From: an uncultured Mycoplasmatota bacterium
GTDB lineage: Bacteria > Bacillota_I > Bacilli_A > RF39 > UBA660
Direction: 5' to 3'
DNA length: 21,328 nt
NCBI GenBank assembly: GCA_947572405.1
Contig: CANPBV010000013.1
Span: 1-21,328 of the forward strand
Shown: one piece after another, positions 4,861-13,624 of the stretch
Layout: the number at the start of each line of letters is the position of its first letter
How positions within the stretch are numbered: position 1 is the first letter of the stretch
Position numbers and translations under genes: made by a program
The notes under the pieces: generated by a model
The model's input: only the letters and a program-made list of their open reading frames with translations
What the model was told of the DNA's origin: nothing
Database searches by the model: none

Positions 4861-7800
4861 GTGGCTTATACAGTTAAAAAATATGGTGATCACCGTGAAA
4901 GACGTAATTACGCAAAAACAAAAAACGCAATTGAACTTGAAAACTTACTAGAAATTCAAAAGAAGTCATATGACTGGTTTATGACAGAAGGAATTAAAGA
5001 AGTATTTGACGACATTTTTCCAGTAGAAAGTTTTACTGGAAATTTATCGCTTGAATTTGGAGAATACTCTTTTGAATCACCAAGATATTCAATTAAAGGT
5101 TGCAAAGAGAGGTATGCAACTTACGCAGCACCTTTAAAAGTGTCAGCAAGATTATTTAATGGAGAAACAGGAGAGGTAAAAGAACAAGATATTTATCTTG
5201 GAGATATGCCAATTATGACGGATAGTGGAACATTTATCATAAATGGAGCAGAACGTGTTATTGTTTCACAGTTAGTTCGTTCCCCTAGTGTTTATTTTGG
5301 GAAAGAAGTGGACAAAAAAAATGGAAAACTTGTTATCACTTCACAGATTATTCCAACGAGAGGTACTTGGTTAGAATACGAAACAGATGCTAGAGATGTC
5401 ATTTATGTTCGTATTGATCGTACTAGAAAAGTACCAATTACAACATTGCTTCGTGCTTTAGGACTTTCTAATGACGAAGATATTTATGATTTATTTGGAG
5501 AAGATGACTATCTAACTAGAACGATTGAAAAAGATGCCAATAAAAATACCGATGAAGCGCTTATCGATATTCATTCTAAGTTAAGACCAGGCGAACCATC
5601 TACCCTAGATAGTGCCAAGAACCAGCTTGTTTCTAGATTTTTTGATGCCTTCCGCTATGATTTAGCGAAAGTCGGTCGTTACAAATTTAATCGCAAATTG
5701 AATGTATTAGATCGTTTGCTTGGATGTACTTTAGCGGAAGATATCAAAGTAAATAAAGAAGTTGTAGCAACCAAAGGAACAATCGTTACAAAAGAAGTAT
5801 TAGAAACGTTAAAACCAGTCATGGAAAATGGTTTTGGAATAAAAGAGGTACTTGTCAATACCGATTTGGATACTTATAACAAAGTCCAAATTGTAAAAGT
5901 ATATTCTAAGAAAAATCCAGAAAAAATTGTTAAAATTATTGGAAATGATCAAACTACTACTGTAAAACGTTTAACAATTTCGGATGTTTATGCGTCAGTA
6001 TCTTATTATCTAAACTTACTTGAAGGAATTGGCTCATTTGATGAAATTGACCATTTATCAAATCGTCGTGTTCGTCAAGTAGGAGAATTATTACAAAATC
6101 AATTTAGGATTGGGATTAGTCGTATCGAAAGGGTCATCAGAGATAGAATGTCAACACAGGAAATTACAGAAGTTACGCCAAAATCATTAATTAATATTAG
6201 ACCACTAACAGCTTCCATCAAAGAATTCTTTGGAAGTAGTCAGTTGTCACAATTCATGGACCAAACGAATCCAGTAGCGGAGCTTACAAACAAACGTCGT
6301 TTGTCGAGCTTAGGACCTGGAGGACTTTCTAGAGACCGTGCCGGAATGGAAGTTCGTGACGTTAATCCATCACACTATGGTAGACTTTGTCCAATTGAGT
6401 CTCCAGAAGGACCAAACATTGGACTTATTACCTCTCTAGCTAGTTATGCGAGAGTAAATGATTATGGATTTATTATGACCCCATATCGTAAGGTAGAGAA
6501 TAAGCATTTAACAGATGAAATTATTTATATGACAGCAGACGAAGAATTAGAACATTATATTTCGCAAGCAACTGTAAAAGTAGATGATAAAGATATAATC
6601 ATTCCAGAACGTGTGCCAGTACGTTTTCATGGAGAAAACTTGATTGTCAATTCTGAACAAGTAGATTATATTGATGTCTCTCCACAACAAGTTGTTTCTA
6701 TTACAACACAAGGGATTCCATTCCTTGAACATGATGATGGAAAAAGAGCATTGATGGGTGCCAACATGCAACGTCAAGCAATTCCATTATTGAAAGCAGA
6801 AGCACCGTTAGTCGGAACAGGTGTGGAAGCGATTGCAGCAAGAGATTCTGGAGCCGTTGTGATTTCTAAAGCAGCAGGAATAGTAGACTATGTAGATTCT
6901 AAAAAAATAATTGTAAAAACAATGGGTGGAATGGATACTTATTATTTAAACGGATTTGAAAGAAGCAATGCAGGAACTTGTTATCATCAAGTACCAATTG
7001 TAAAACTTGGTGACAAAGTAGAACGTGGAGAAGTGATTGCTGATGGACCATCTACTGAAAAAGGTGAAATGGCACTTGGAAGAAATGTTGTAGTAGCATT
7101 TATGAACTACAATGGATATAACTATGAAGATGCTGTTATCTTAAACGAAAGACTTGTAAAAGATGATGTTTATACATCAATTCATATTGAAGACTATCAA
7201 ATTGAATGCCGTGATACCAAACTAGGACCAGAGGAATTTACAAGAGATATTCCAAACGTGAGTGAAGAAGCACGTAAAAACTTGGATGATAATGGTATTG
7301 TTAGAATTGGTACTGAAGTAAAAGATGATGATATTTTAGTTGGAAAAGTAACTCCAAAAGGAATGGCAGAATTAACCAGTGAAGAAAAATTGTTACATGC
7401 AATTTTCGGAGAAAAAACAAGAGAAGTAAGAGATACCTCTTTACGTGTTCCACATGGAGGAGAAGGTATCGTTCATGATGTAAAAATATTTACCAAAGAA
7501 GATACAGATGAACTTCCAGCAGGTGTATCAAAAATCGTACGTGTTTATATTGCTCAAAAACGTAAGATTAGTGTTGGAGATAAAATGGCAGGTAGACATG
7601 GTAACAAAGGTGTTATTTCCCTAATTTTACCGGAAGAAGATATGCCATATTTGAGTGATGGAACACCAGTAGATATTCTATTAAACCCACTGGGAGTGCC
7701 AAGCCGTATGAATATCGGGCAGATTCTAGAAATGCACTTAGGAATGGCAGCTAAGGAACTAGGAATTTATGTAGCAACACCAGTATTTGATGGCGCTAGT

Positions 7801-8499
7801 CGTACTGAAATTATTGATGCATTAAAAGAAGCAAATTTACCAGAGGATGGGAAATTCCAACTTTATGATGGACGTACAGGAGAACCATTTGATAACCGTG
7901 TCAGTGTGGGGGTTATGTATATGATTAAACTTCACCACATGGTTGATGATAAATTGCACGCTCGTTCAACTGGACCATATTCATTAGTAACACAACAACC
8001 ATTAGGTGGTAAAGCACAATTTGGTGGACAAAGATTTGGAGAAATGGAAGTTTGGGCGCTTTATGCTTATGGTGCTGCCCATGTACTTCAAGAAATGATT
8101 ACCATTAAATCAGATGATGTAGTAGGTCGTGTGAAAGTATATGAAGCATTAGTAAAAGGTCAACCAATTCCAACATCAGGAATTCCAGAAAGTTTTAGAG
8201 TATTAATCAAAGAATTCCAGGCCTTAGGACTTGATATCACTGTCTTAGACAAAGAAGGCAATTTCCAAGAATTAAAAGACTTAGAAGAGGAAGACAAAGA
8301 TGGTTTTGAAGATCGTAGGGAAGTCCCAAAATCAATTGATGTAAACGTCGTGGAAGGGGATTCTGCTGATGGTCATGTCAGTTATGATGATGATTTAGAT
8401 GCTGATTCTGATGATTATGAAGAAGAATATGAAGACAATTTAGAAGAAGTAAATGAAGACGAAGTAAATGAAGACTTTGATGAGATGGAGGAGGAATAA
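4861..8499 (+). CDS. rpoB: DNA-directed RNA polymerase subunit beta
   Basis: RpoB forms one pincer of RNA polymerase and part of the active site. The protein is about 1212 residues. The start is taken at GTG 4861, 6 nt after GGGGTG; the GTG at 4852 lies inside that Shine-Dalgarno and is rejected. Typical blocks include RHRERRNYA-like N-terminus (YGDHRERRNYAK), the rifampicin region from GSSQLSQFMDQ, the ESPEGPNIGL block, GDKMAGRHGNKG and the C-terminal GGKAQFGGQRFGEMEVWAL clamp segment. Two oddities: Asn477 replaces the usual His of E. coli position 526, and the last 72 residues (from 8281) form a tail in which about half the residues are Asp or Glu. The gene has its own promoter and leader hairpin, and its end carries the rpoC Shine-Dalgarno. 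Confidence 0.98.
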   Translation: MAYTVKKYGDHRERRNYAKTKNAIELENLLEIQKKSYDWFMTEGIKEVFDDIFPVESFTGNLSLEFGEYSFESPRYSIKGCKERYATYAAPLKVSARLFNGETGEVKEQDIYLGDMPIMTDSGTFIINGAERVIVSQLVRSPSVYFGKEVDKKNGKLVITSQIIPTRGTWLEYETDARDVIYVRIDRTRKVPITTLLRALGLSNDEDIYDLFGEDDYLTRTIEKDANKNTDEALIDIHSKLRPGEPSTLDSAKNQLVSRFFDAFRYDLAKVGRYKFNRKLNVLDRLLGCTLAEDIKVNKEVVATKGTIVTKEVLETLKPVMENGFGIKEVLVNTDLDTYNKVQIVKVYSKKNPEKIVKIIGNDQTTTVKRLTISDVYASVSYYLNLLEGIGSFDEIDHLSNRRVRQVGELLQNQFRIGISRIERVIRDRMSTQEITEVTPKSLINIRPLTASIKEFFGSSQLSQFMDQTNPVAELTNKRRLSSLGPGGLSRDRAGMEVRDVNPSHYGRLCPIESPEGPNIGLITSLASYARVNDYGFIMTPYRKVENKHLTDEIIYMTADEELEHYISQATVKVDDKDIIIPERVPVRFHGENLIVNSEQVDYIDVSPQQVVSITTQGIPFLEHDDGKRALMGANMQRQAIPLLKAEAPLVGTGVEAIAARDSGAVVISKAAGIVDYVDSKKIIVKTMGGMDTYYLNGFERSNAGTCYHQVPIVKLGDKVERGEVIADGPSTEKGEMALGRNVVVAFMNYNGYNYEDAVILNERLVKDDVYTSIHIEDYQIECRDTKLGPEEFTRDIPNVSEEARKNLDDNGIVRIGTEVKDDDILVGKVTPKGMAELTSEEKLLHAIFGEKTREVRDTSLRVPHGGEGIVHDVKIFTKEDTDELPAGVSKIVRVYIAQKRKISVGDKMAGRHGNKGVISLILPEEDMPYLSDGTPVDILLNPLGVPSRMNIGQILEMHLGMAAKELGIYVATPVFDGASRTEIIDALKEANLPEDGKFQLYDGRTGEPFDNRVSVGVMYMIKLHHMVDDKLHARSTGPYSLVTQQPLGGKAQFGGQRFGEMEVWALYAYGAAHVLQEMITIKSDDVVGRVKVYEALVKGQPIPTSGIPESFRVLIKEFQALGLDITVLDKEGNFQELKDLEEEDKDGFEDRREVPKSIDVNVVEGDSADGHVSYDDDLDADSDDYEEEYEDNLEEVNEDEVNEDFDEMEEE

Positions 8500-8501
8500 C
8501 A

Positions 8502-11500
8502 ATGGATGTAAATAACTTTGAAGGTTTGAAAATAGCAATTGCCTCTCCAGAAAAAATAAGATCTTGGTCTTATGGGGAAGTTAAAAAAGCAGAAACAATT
8601 AATTACCGTACCCTAAAACCAGAACGTGATGGATTATTCTGCGAAAAAATATTTGGTCCAACAAAAGACTTTGAATGTTCTTGTGGAAAATATAAAAGAC
8701 TTCGTTATAAAAATATTGTCTGTGATCGTTGTGGAGTAGAAGTAACTCGTTCAAAAGTTCGTCGCGAACGTATGGGACATATTGAGTTAGCTACTCCTTG
8801 CTCTCACATTTGGTTCTTTAAGGGAATTCCATCTCGTATGGGGCTAGTACTAGATATGTCTCCTAGAGATTTAGAGGAAGTATTATACTTTGTATCTTAT
8901 GTTATTCTTGACCCAGGAGCAGCTCCCTTAGAGAAAAAACAAACTATTAGTGATAAAGAATATCGTGCTTACTATGAAAAATATGGAAGTAGTTTTAGAG
9001 TAGGTATGGGAGCAGAAGCGATCAAAGAATTACTAGAGGAGGTAGATTTAGAAAAAGAAGTAGCAGATATAAAAGCAGAGATTGAATCTATCAAAGACTC
9101 TAGTAGCCAAAAAAGAATTCGTTTAATCAAACGTTTGGATGTATTAGATGCATTTTTAGAATCTGGAAACCGTCCAGAATGGATGATTTTAGATGCCTTA
9201 CCTGTAATCCCACCAGAACTTCGTCCAATGATACAATTAGATGGTGGAAGATTTGCCACATCTGATTTAAATGATTTATATCGTCGCGTTATCAATCGTA
9301 ATAACCGTCTTAAAAAATTAATGGATTTGGGTGCCCCAAGTATCATTATTCAAAATGAAAAACGTATGTTACAGGAAGCTGTGGATGCCTTATTTGATAA
9401 CGGTAGACGTGGAAGAAACATTACAGGAGCTGGAAATAGACCATTAAAATCTATTAGTAGCATGTTAAAGGGAAAACAAGGACGTTTTCGTCAAAACTTA
9501 CTTGGAAAACGTGTAGATTATTCAGGCCGTTCTGTTATCGTCGTAGGACCATCTTTAAAAATGTATGAATGTGGAATTCCAAAAGAAATGGCTCTTGAAT
9601 TATTTAAACCACATGTTATTAATGGATTAGTCACAAAAGAAATTGCAAGCAACATTAAAGCTGCCAAAAGAATGATTGAAAATCAAGATGAGAGAGTATG
9701 GGATGTTGTAGAAGAAAAGATTAAAGAGCATCCAGTCATGCTTAACCGTGCGCCAACTTTGCATAGACTTGGTATTCAAGCATTTGAACCAAAATTAATC
9801 GGCGGACGTGCGATTAGACTTCACCCTTTAGTGTGCGCAGCATTCAACGCTGACTTCGATGGAGACCAGATGGCAGTTCACGTACCAATTAGTGAAGAAG
9901 CGCAAGCAGAGGCTCGAATTTTAATGTTAGGTGCGAATAACATCTTGTCACCAAAGGATGGAAAACCAATTGTGACTCCAGGACAAGATATGGTATTAGG
10001 AAATTACTATATTACAATGGAAAAAGCAGGACATGAGGGAGAAGGAAGAGTTTTCAAAGACCCAGATGAAGCATTAATGGCTTATGAAAGAAGGGAAGTA
10101 GATTTACACACTCGTATTGCGATTCCAGTTCGTGCTTTCCGTCATAAAATATTCCCAGATTGTTACATGGATCAATATTTGGTAACAACAGTTGGAAAAT
10201 TAAAATTTAATGAGATATTTCCGGACTCTTTCCAATATATCAATGATGGAAGCGCTGAAAATATTGAAAGAATTACGCCAAGCAAATACTTTATTGCTAG
10301 GGGAGAAAATATTCCAGAAAAAGTAAAGGAAATGCCTTTGGTAGAAGCTTTAAATAAAGGAAAATTGACAGCTTTAATTGCTCAAATCTATAAACGCTAT
10401 CAAACAACTGAAACTTCAGTTATGCTTGATAAGTTAAAAGATTTAGGGTTCAAGTATTCGACTTTGTCAGGTATCTCAATTGCAATTAGCGATATCAAGG
10501 AAAGTGAAATCAAACCACAAGTATTAAAAGAAAGTCAAGACTTGGTTGACCAAGTAAATAAACAATTTAAACGTGGATTGATTACGGATATGGAACGTTA
10601 TGAAAAAGTAATTGATATTTGGACAGAAGCAAAAAAACGGATCAGTAAAGAACTTGAGCAAATGATGAAAGATGACCAAGATAACTCAATTGCAATTATG
10701 ATTAACAGTAAAGCTCGTGGAGATATTGGTTCCTTAACTCAGCTAGTTGGTATGCGTGGACTTTTCGCAAAGCCAAGTGGACTTTCAGAAGAAATCCCAG
10801 TAACATCATCATTTAGTGAAGGTGTGACAATTTCTGAATTCTTCTTATCCACCCATGGTGCTCGTAAAGGTGCTGTTGATACCGCATTAAAAACAGCCGA
10901 TGCTGGTTACTTAACGAGACGTCTTGTTGATGTATCACAGGATATTATTGTAAAAGAAGAAGACTGTGGAACAGATCAAGGAGTAGTTGTAGAAGCATTT
11001 GTGAATGCAAAAGACAATACCATTATCGAATCTCTTTATGATCGTATTGTAGGACGTTATACCAATAAACGTATTTTAAATCCTGAAACAGAAGAAGTGT
11101 TAGCAGAGAGAAATACTTATATTACAGAACAATTAGCGGATAAAATTATTGCTGCGGGAATTACGAAAGTTCCAATTCGTACCGTTCTTACTTGTAAAAC
11201 GGAACATGGTGTTTGTAGGAAGTGTTATGGACGTAATCTTGCAACGGGTTCTATTGTAGAGACGGGAGAAGCGGTTGGTATTATGGCGGCTCAGTCAATT
11301 GGAGAACCAGGTACTCAGTTAACCATGAGAACATTCAATACTGGTGGAGTTGCTGGAGACGATATTACACAAGGTCTTCCTCGTGTACAAGAATTGTTTG
11401 AGGCACGTAATCCAAAAGGAAAAGCAACCATCTCAGAAATCAATGGTGTTGTAACGAAGATAGAAGAAGATGGTGGAAAATTTGTCATTAGTGTTAAAAA

Positions 11501-12137
11501 TGATGTTGAAACAAGAGAACATACTTCTAACTATGGTGCCAAATTAGCGATTGAAAACGGACAGGAAGTGCGTGCTGGGGATCGTTTAACACATGGTGCA
11601 ATCAGTCCAAAAGAGTTACTTGTTGTAACAGACCCAATTACAGTTCAACAATATATTTTATTAGAAATTCAAAAAGTTTATCGTTCACAAGGTGTTGATA
11701 TTAGTGATAAACACGTTGAAATTATCGCAAAGCGTATGATTTCAAAGATCAAGATTATCAATAGTGGAGATACTATTTTCTTACCAGGAACGATGGTAAA
11801 TATCAATGAATTTACAGATGTCAATAAAGGATTAATTTTAGAAGGAAAAAGACCAGCTACAGGTAGACCAGTATTACTTGGAATTACCAAAGCATCTTTG
11901 GAGACAGATTCTTTCTTATCAGCAGCTTCCTTCCAGGAAACAACACGTATTTTAACAGATGCAGCAATTCATGGAAGAGTAGATTATTTAAATGGACTGA
12001 AAGAGAATGTTATCATTGGAAAATTGATTCCAGCAGGAACAGGAGCTCGTAAGTATAAAGATGCTGATTATGATCTAGAATTGGATATGTTAAAAGATGA
12101 ACCTTTAGAAGCATTAGAACAAGAATTAATGGATTAA
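8502..12137 (+). CDS. rpoC: DNA-directed RNA polymerase subunit beta'
   Basis: RpoC supplies the catalytic magnesium site and the clamp. The 1211-residue protein lacks large lineage inserts. The N-terminal zinc ribbon has Cys59, Cys61, Cys74 and Cys77. The active-site loop NADFDGD places the three magnesium aspartates at 451, 453 and 455. RAPTLHRLGIQAFEP and the bridge-helix/trigger-loop region (ARKGAVDTALKTADAGYLTRRL; MRTFNTGGVAG) are intact, and the second zinc site is in CKTEHGVCRKCYGR. ATG 8502 is 2 nt after the rpoB stop, with GGAGGA (8489-8494) inside the end of rpoB, so the two are translated together. A clear terminator follows. Confidence 0.98.
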   Translation: MDVNNFEGLKIAIASPEKIRSWSYGEVKKAETINYRTLKPERDGLFCEKIFGPTKDFECSCGKYKRLRYKNIVCDRCGVEVTRSKVRRERMGHIELATPCSHIWFFKGIPSRMGLVLDMSPRDLEEVLYFVSYVILDPGAAPLEKKQTISDKEYRAYYEKYGSSFRVGMGAEAIKELLEEVDLEKEVADIKAEIESIKDSSSQKRIRLIKRLDVLDAFLESGNRPEWMILDALPVIPPELRPMIQLDGGRFATSDLNDLYRRVINRNNRLKKLMDLGAPSIIIQNEKRMLQEAVDALFDNGRRGRNITGAGNRPLKSISSMLKGKQGRFRQNLLGKRVDYSGRSVIVVGPSLKMYECGIPKEMALELFKPHVINGLVTKEIASNIKAAKRMIENQDERVWDVVEEKIKEHPVMLNRAPTLHRLGIQAFEPKLIGGRAIRLHPLVCAAFNADFDGDQMAVHVPISEEAQAEARILMLGANNILSPKDGKPIVTPGQDMVLGNYYITMEKAGHEGEGRVFKDPDEALMAYERREVDLHTRIAIPVRAFRHKIFPDCYMDQYLVTTVGKLKFNEIFPDSFQYINDGSAENIERITPSKYFIARGENIPEKVKEMPLVEALNKGKLTALIAQIYKRYQTTETSVMLDKLKDLGFKYSTLSGISIAISDIKESEIKPQVLKESQDLVDQVNKQFKRGLITDMERYEKVIDIWTEAKKRISKELEQMMKDDQDNSIAIMINSKARGDIGSLTQLVGMRGLFAKPSGLSEEIPVTSSFSEGVTISEFFLSTHGARKGAVDTALKTADAGYLTRRLVDVSQDIIVKEEDCGTDQGVVVEAFVNAKDNTIIESLYDRIVGRYTNKRILNPETEEVLAERNTYITEQLADKIIAAGITKVPIRTVLTCKTEHGVCRKCYGRNLATGSIVETGEAVGIMAAQSIGEPGTQLTMRTFNTGGVAGDDITQGLPRVQELFEARNPKGKATISEINGVVTKIEEDGGKFVISVKNDVETREHTSNYGAKLAIENGQEVRAGDRLTHGAISPKELLVVTDPITVQQYILLEIQKVYRSQGVDISDKHVEIIAKRMISKIKIINSGDTIFLPGTMVNINEFTDVNKGLILEGKRPATGRPVLLGITKASLETDSFLSAASFQETTRILTDAAIHGRVDYLNGLKENVIIGKLIPAGTGARKYKDADYDLELDMLKDEPLEALEQELMD

Positions 12138-12160
12138 GGAATACATGTTATTCCTTTTTT
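12136..12160 (+). terminator. Intrinsic terminator of the rpoBC operon
   Basis: AAGGAATA (12136-12143) pairs perfectly with TATTCCTT (12149-12156) around CATGT, followed by a T-run to 12160. It starts on the rpoC stop codon. The 150 bases after it (12161-12311) show no gene or strong signal. Confidence 0.9.
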
Positions 12161-12311
12161 CTTTGAGTTTCAGTTGGGTTAAATTCTATTGGAAAGAGAA
12201 AAAGGGAATCTGATTATCAGGGAAATGGTAAAAAATTAGGATATCAAATTGAATAAATCTTCCATATTTGAACAAAGTTCTTATTCAGTACAAATTACAT
12301 AGATACTTAGT

Positions 12312-12340
12312 TTGACAATTCATTTTAACTATATTATAAT
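12312..12340 (+). promoter_or_regulatory. Consensus promoter of the nrtR-like gene
   Basis: TTGACA (12312-12317), 17-nt spacer, TATAAT (12335-12340): both hexamers are perfect. Unlike the other promoters here it has no TG extension. Predicted +1 is near 12347. Confidence 0.88.
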
Positions 12341-12344
12341 TAAC

Positions 12345-12361
12345 TGTGTACATTTAACACA
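12345..12361 (+). promoter_or_regulatory. Inverted repeat at the nrtR start site (operator or 5' hairpin)
   Basis: TGTGT (12345-12349) and ACACA (12357-12361) flank ACATTTA, centred about 6 nt after the predicted +1. Because the gene product looks like a DNA-binding regulator, an autoregulatory operator is plausible. Other promoters in the window also have hairpins here, so an RNA role is the alternative. Confidence 0.4.
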
Positions 12362-12374
12362 AAGGGGTGATAAA

Positions 12375-13046
12375 ATGGATTTTAACCCTGGAAAATATTA
12401 TAATATATTAGAAAGTTTAGTGAGCATTTTTACAATAGATCAGGGCCAAGTTAAAGTATTGTTGCTACGAAAAAAGAGTGAACCATATAGAGGATATTGG
12501 ATTTTACCAGGCGGAATTGTATCGAATGATGAAACGATAGAAATGAATATGATTGATTCTATTGAAGTAAAATTAGGGCTTAAAGACGTTTATTTAGAAC
12601 AATGCCATATTTTTAGCAATTTAGATAGAGACCCAGATGACCGTATTATCGCGATTTCTTATATAGGTTTAATTGATAATGTTTCAGCACTTTTTAAAAG
12701 AGAAGATAGAGATGATATACAAACCGCTTGGTTTAAAATTGGAGACATTCCTAAAATGGCATATGATCATGCTAGAATCTTAAAGAAGAACATTGAATTT
12801 TTAAGAAAAAAAATTGTGAATAGTAATGTTTTAAAAAGTTTATTTCCTAGTGATTTTACGCTCCCAGAATTACAAAAAGCATATGAACAAATATTAAATG
12901 TTACGATGGATAGAAGAAATTTTAGAAAAAAATTTATTACACTAGGGTTAATTGAAGATACGGGAGATACAAATGTAGGAGGGAATGGAAGACCTGCTAA
13001 ACTATATAGTTTTAAAGAAGAAATTAAAGAAAGAAATTTATTTTAG
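12375..13046 (+). CDS. NrtR-like regulator: Nudix-fold domain plus winged helix
   Basis: The 223-residue protein joins an N-terminal Nudix-fold domain (about residues 10-140) to a C-terminal winged-helix segment (about 150-215, FTLPELQKAYEQILN, RRNFRKKF, GRPAKLYSF). This is the NrtR architecture; NrtR family members sense ADP-ribose-type nucleotides and control NAD-related genes. The Nudix box keeps G47 and E53 but reads D61-S62-I63-E64-V65-K66 where catalytic members have R-E-U-x-E-E, so hydrolysis is unlikely and ligand sensing likely. ATG 12375 follows AAAGGGGTG; the upstream TTG 12312 is the promoter -35. No NAD gene is adjacent; the next gene is prepilin-like, and the two form an operon (stop 13044-13046, next start 13056). 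Its regulon cannot be read from this window. Confidence 0.82.
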   Translation: MDFNPGKYYNILESLVSIFTIDQGQVKVLLLRKKSEPYRGYWILPGGIVSNDETIEMNMIDSIEVKLGLKDVYLEQCHIFSNLDRDPDDRIIAISYIGLIDNVSALFKREDRDDIQTAWFKIGDIPKMAYDHARILKKNIEFLRKKIVNSNVLKSLFPSDFTLPELQKAYEQILNVTMDRRNFRKKFITLGLIEDTGDTNVGGNGRPAKLYSFKEEIKERNLF

Positions 13047-13055
13047 GTGATGTTT

Positions 13056-13541
13056 ATGAGGTTAGATAATAGAGGTTGGGGATTGCAAGAGTTACTAGTG
13101 GGAATTGGAATTTTATTATTTTTCTTACTTTTGATTGTATCCCTAATTAACCGTAATTTTAAAAAATTATCAGAATCTATGGAAAACAATAGTACAAATA
13201 ATTCAACAGAACAAAAAAGACCAATTCAAAATGAAGAAAAAGAATATACTTCTTATAAAGATATAGAAACAGCAATGAAAAAGGCAGCTAGAGAATACAA
13301 TGAGGCTATTTATGGAGATGAATTACAGGAAGATGATAATATTACTGTCACTGTAAAATCATTAATTCGTGATAAATATATAGAACCAATTCATGATATT
13401 AAAGATTCAAAAATCACTTGTTCTGGATATGTAACCTTTATTAAGGAGCGAAATAAAGTTACTTATAGTCCTTATTTAAAATGTGGAAGTAGATATACAA
13501 CCAAAGGGTATTTAGAAAGACTAGATGCTGAAATAGAATAA
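13056..13541 (+). CDS. Orphan prepilin/pseudopilin-like membrane protein
   Basis: The N-terminus has the form of a type IV prepilin signal: a short basic leader ending in Gly7, then W-G-L-Q-E with Glu at mature position 5, then a hydrophobic stretch (GIGILLFFLLLIVSLI) to about residue 29. Trp replaces the usual Phe at mature position 1. After a Ser/Asn-rich linker, a soluble part includes a helix (SYKDIETAMKKAAREYNEAIYG) and ends with a strand-rich region holding two cysteines, Cys122 and Cys143, which could form a disulphide outside the cell. Total 161 residues. ATG 13056 is preceded by AGGTGA (13045-13050). No pilin peptidase, ATPase or other pilin gene is visible nearby. Co-transcription with the NrtR-like gene is likely. 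The prepilin reading is from motif and form; the function is unknown. Confidence 0.68.
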   Translation: MRLDNRGWGLQELLVGIGILLFFLLLIVSLINRNFKKLSESMENNSTNNSTEQKRPIQNEEKEYTSYKDIETAMKKAAREYNEAIYGDELQEDDNITVTVKSLIRDKYIEPIHDIKDSKITCSGYVTFIKERNKVTYSPYLKCGSRYTTKGYLERLDAEIE

Positions 13542-13569
13542 AAGTTTTCAAAAAAGAAAACTTTTTTTT
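13541..13569 (+). terminator. Intrinsic terminator after the prepilin-like gene
   Basis: AAAGTTTTC (13541-13549) pairs perfectly with GAAAACTTT (13556-13564) around six As, followed by Ts to 13569. Confidence 0.88.
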
Positions 13570-13624
13570 CATGCTTTTAAGGATTTTATAGACAAAATAA
13601 GTATGATATTTATAGGTGGTATGT

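Noticed and set aside
8972..9346. Minus-strand open frame opposite rpoC
   Set aside because: Low-complexity shadow of a strongly conserved gene; no start signal. The other antisense frames in rpoB, rpoC, fusA and tuf were dropped for the same reason.
12312..12374. TTG start for the NrtR-like protein
   Set aside because: The TTG is the first three bases of the promoter -35 TTGACA; ATG 12375 has AAAGGGGTG before it.
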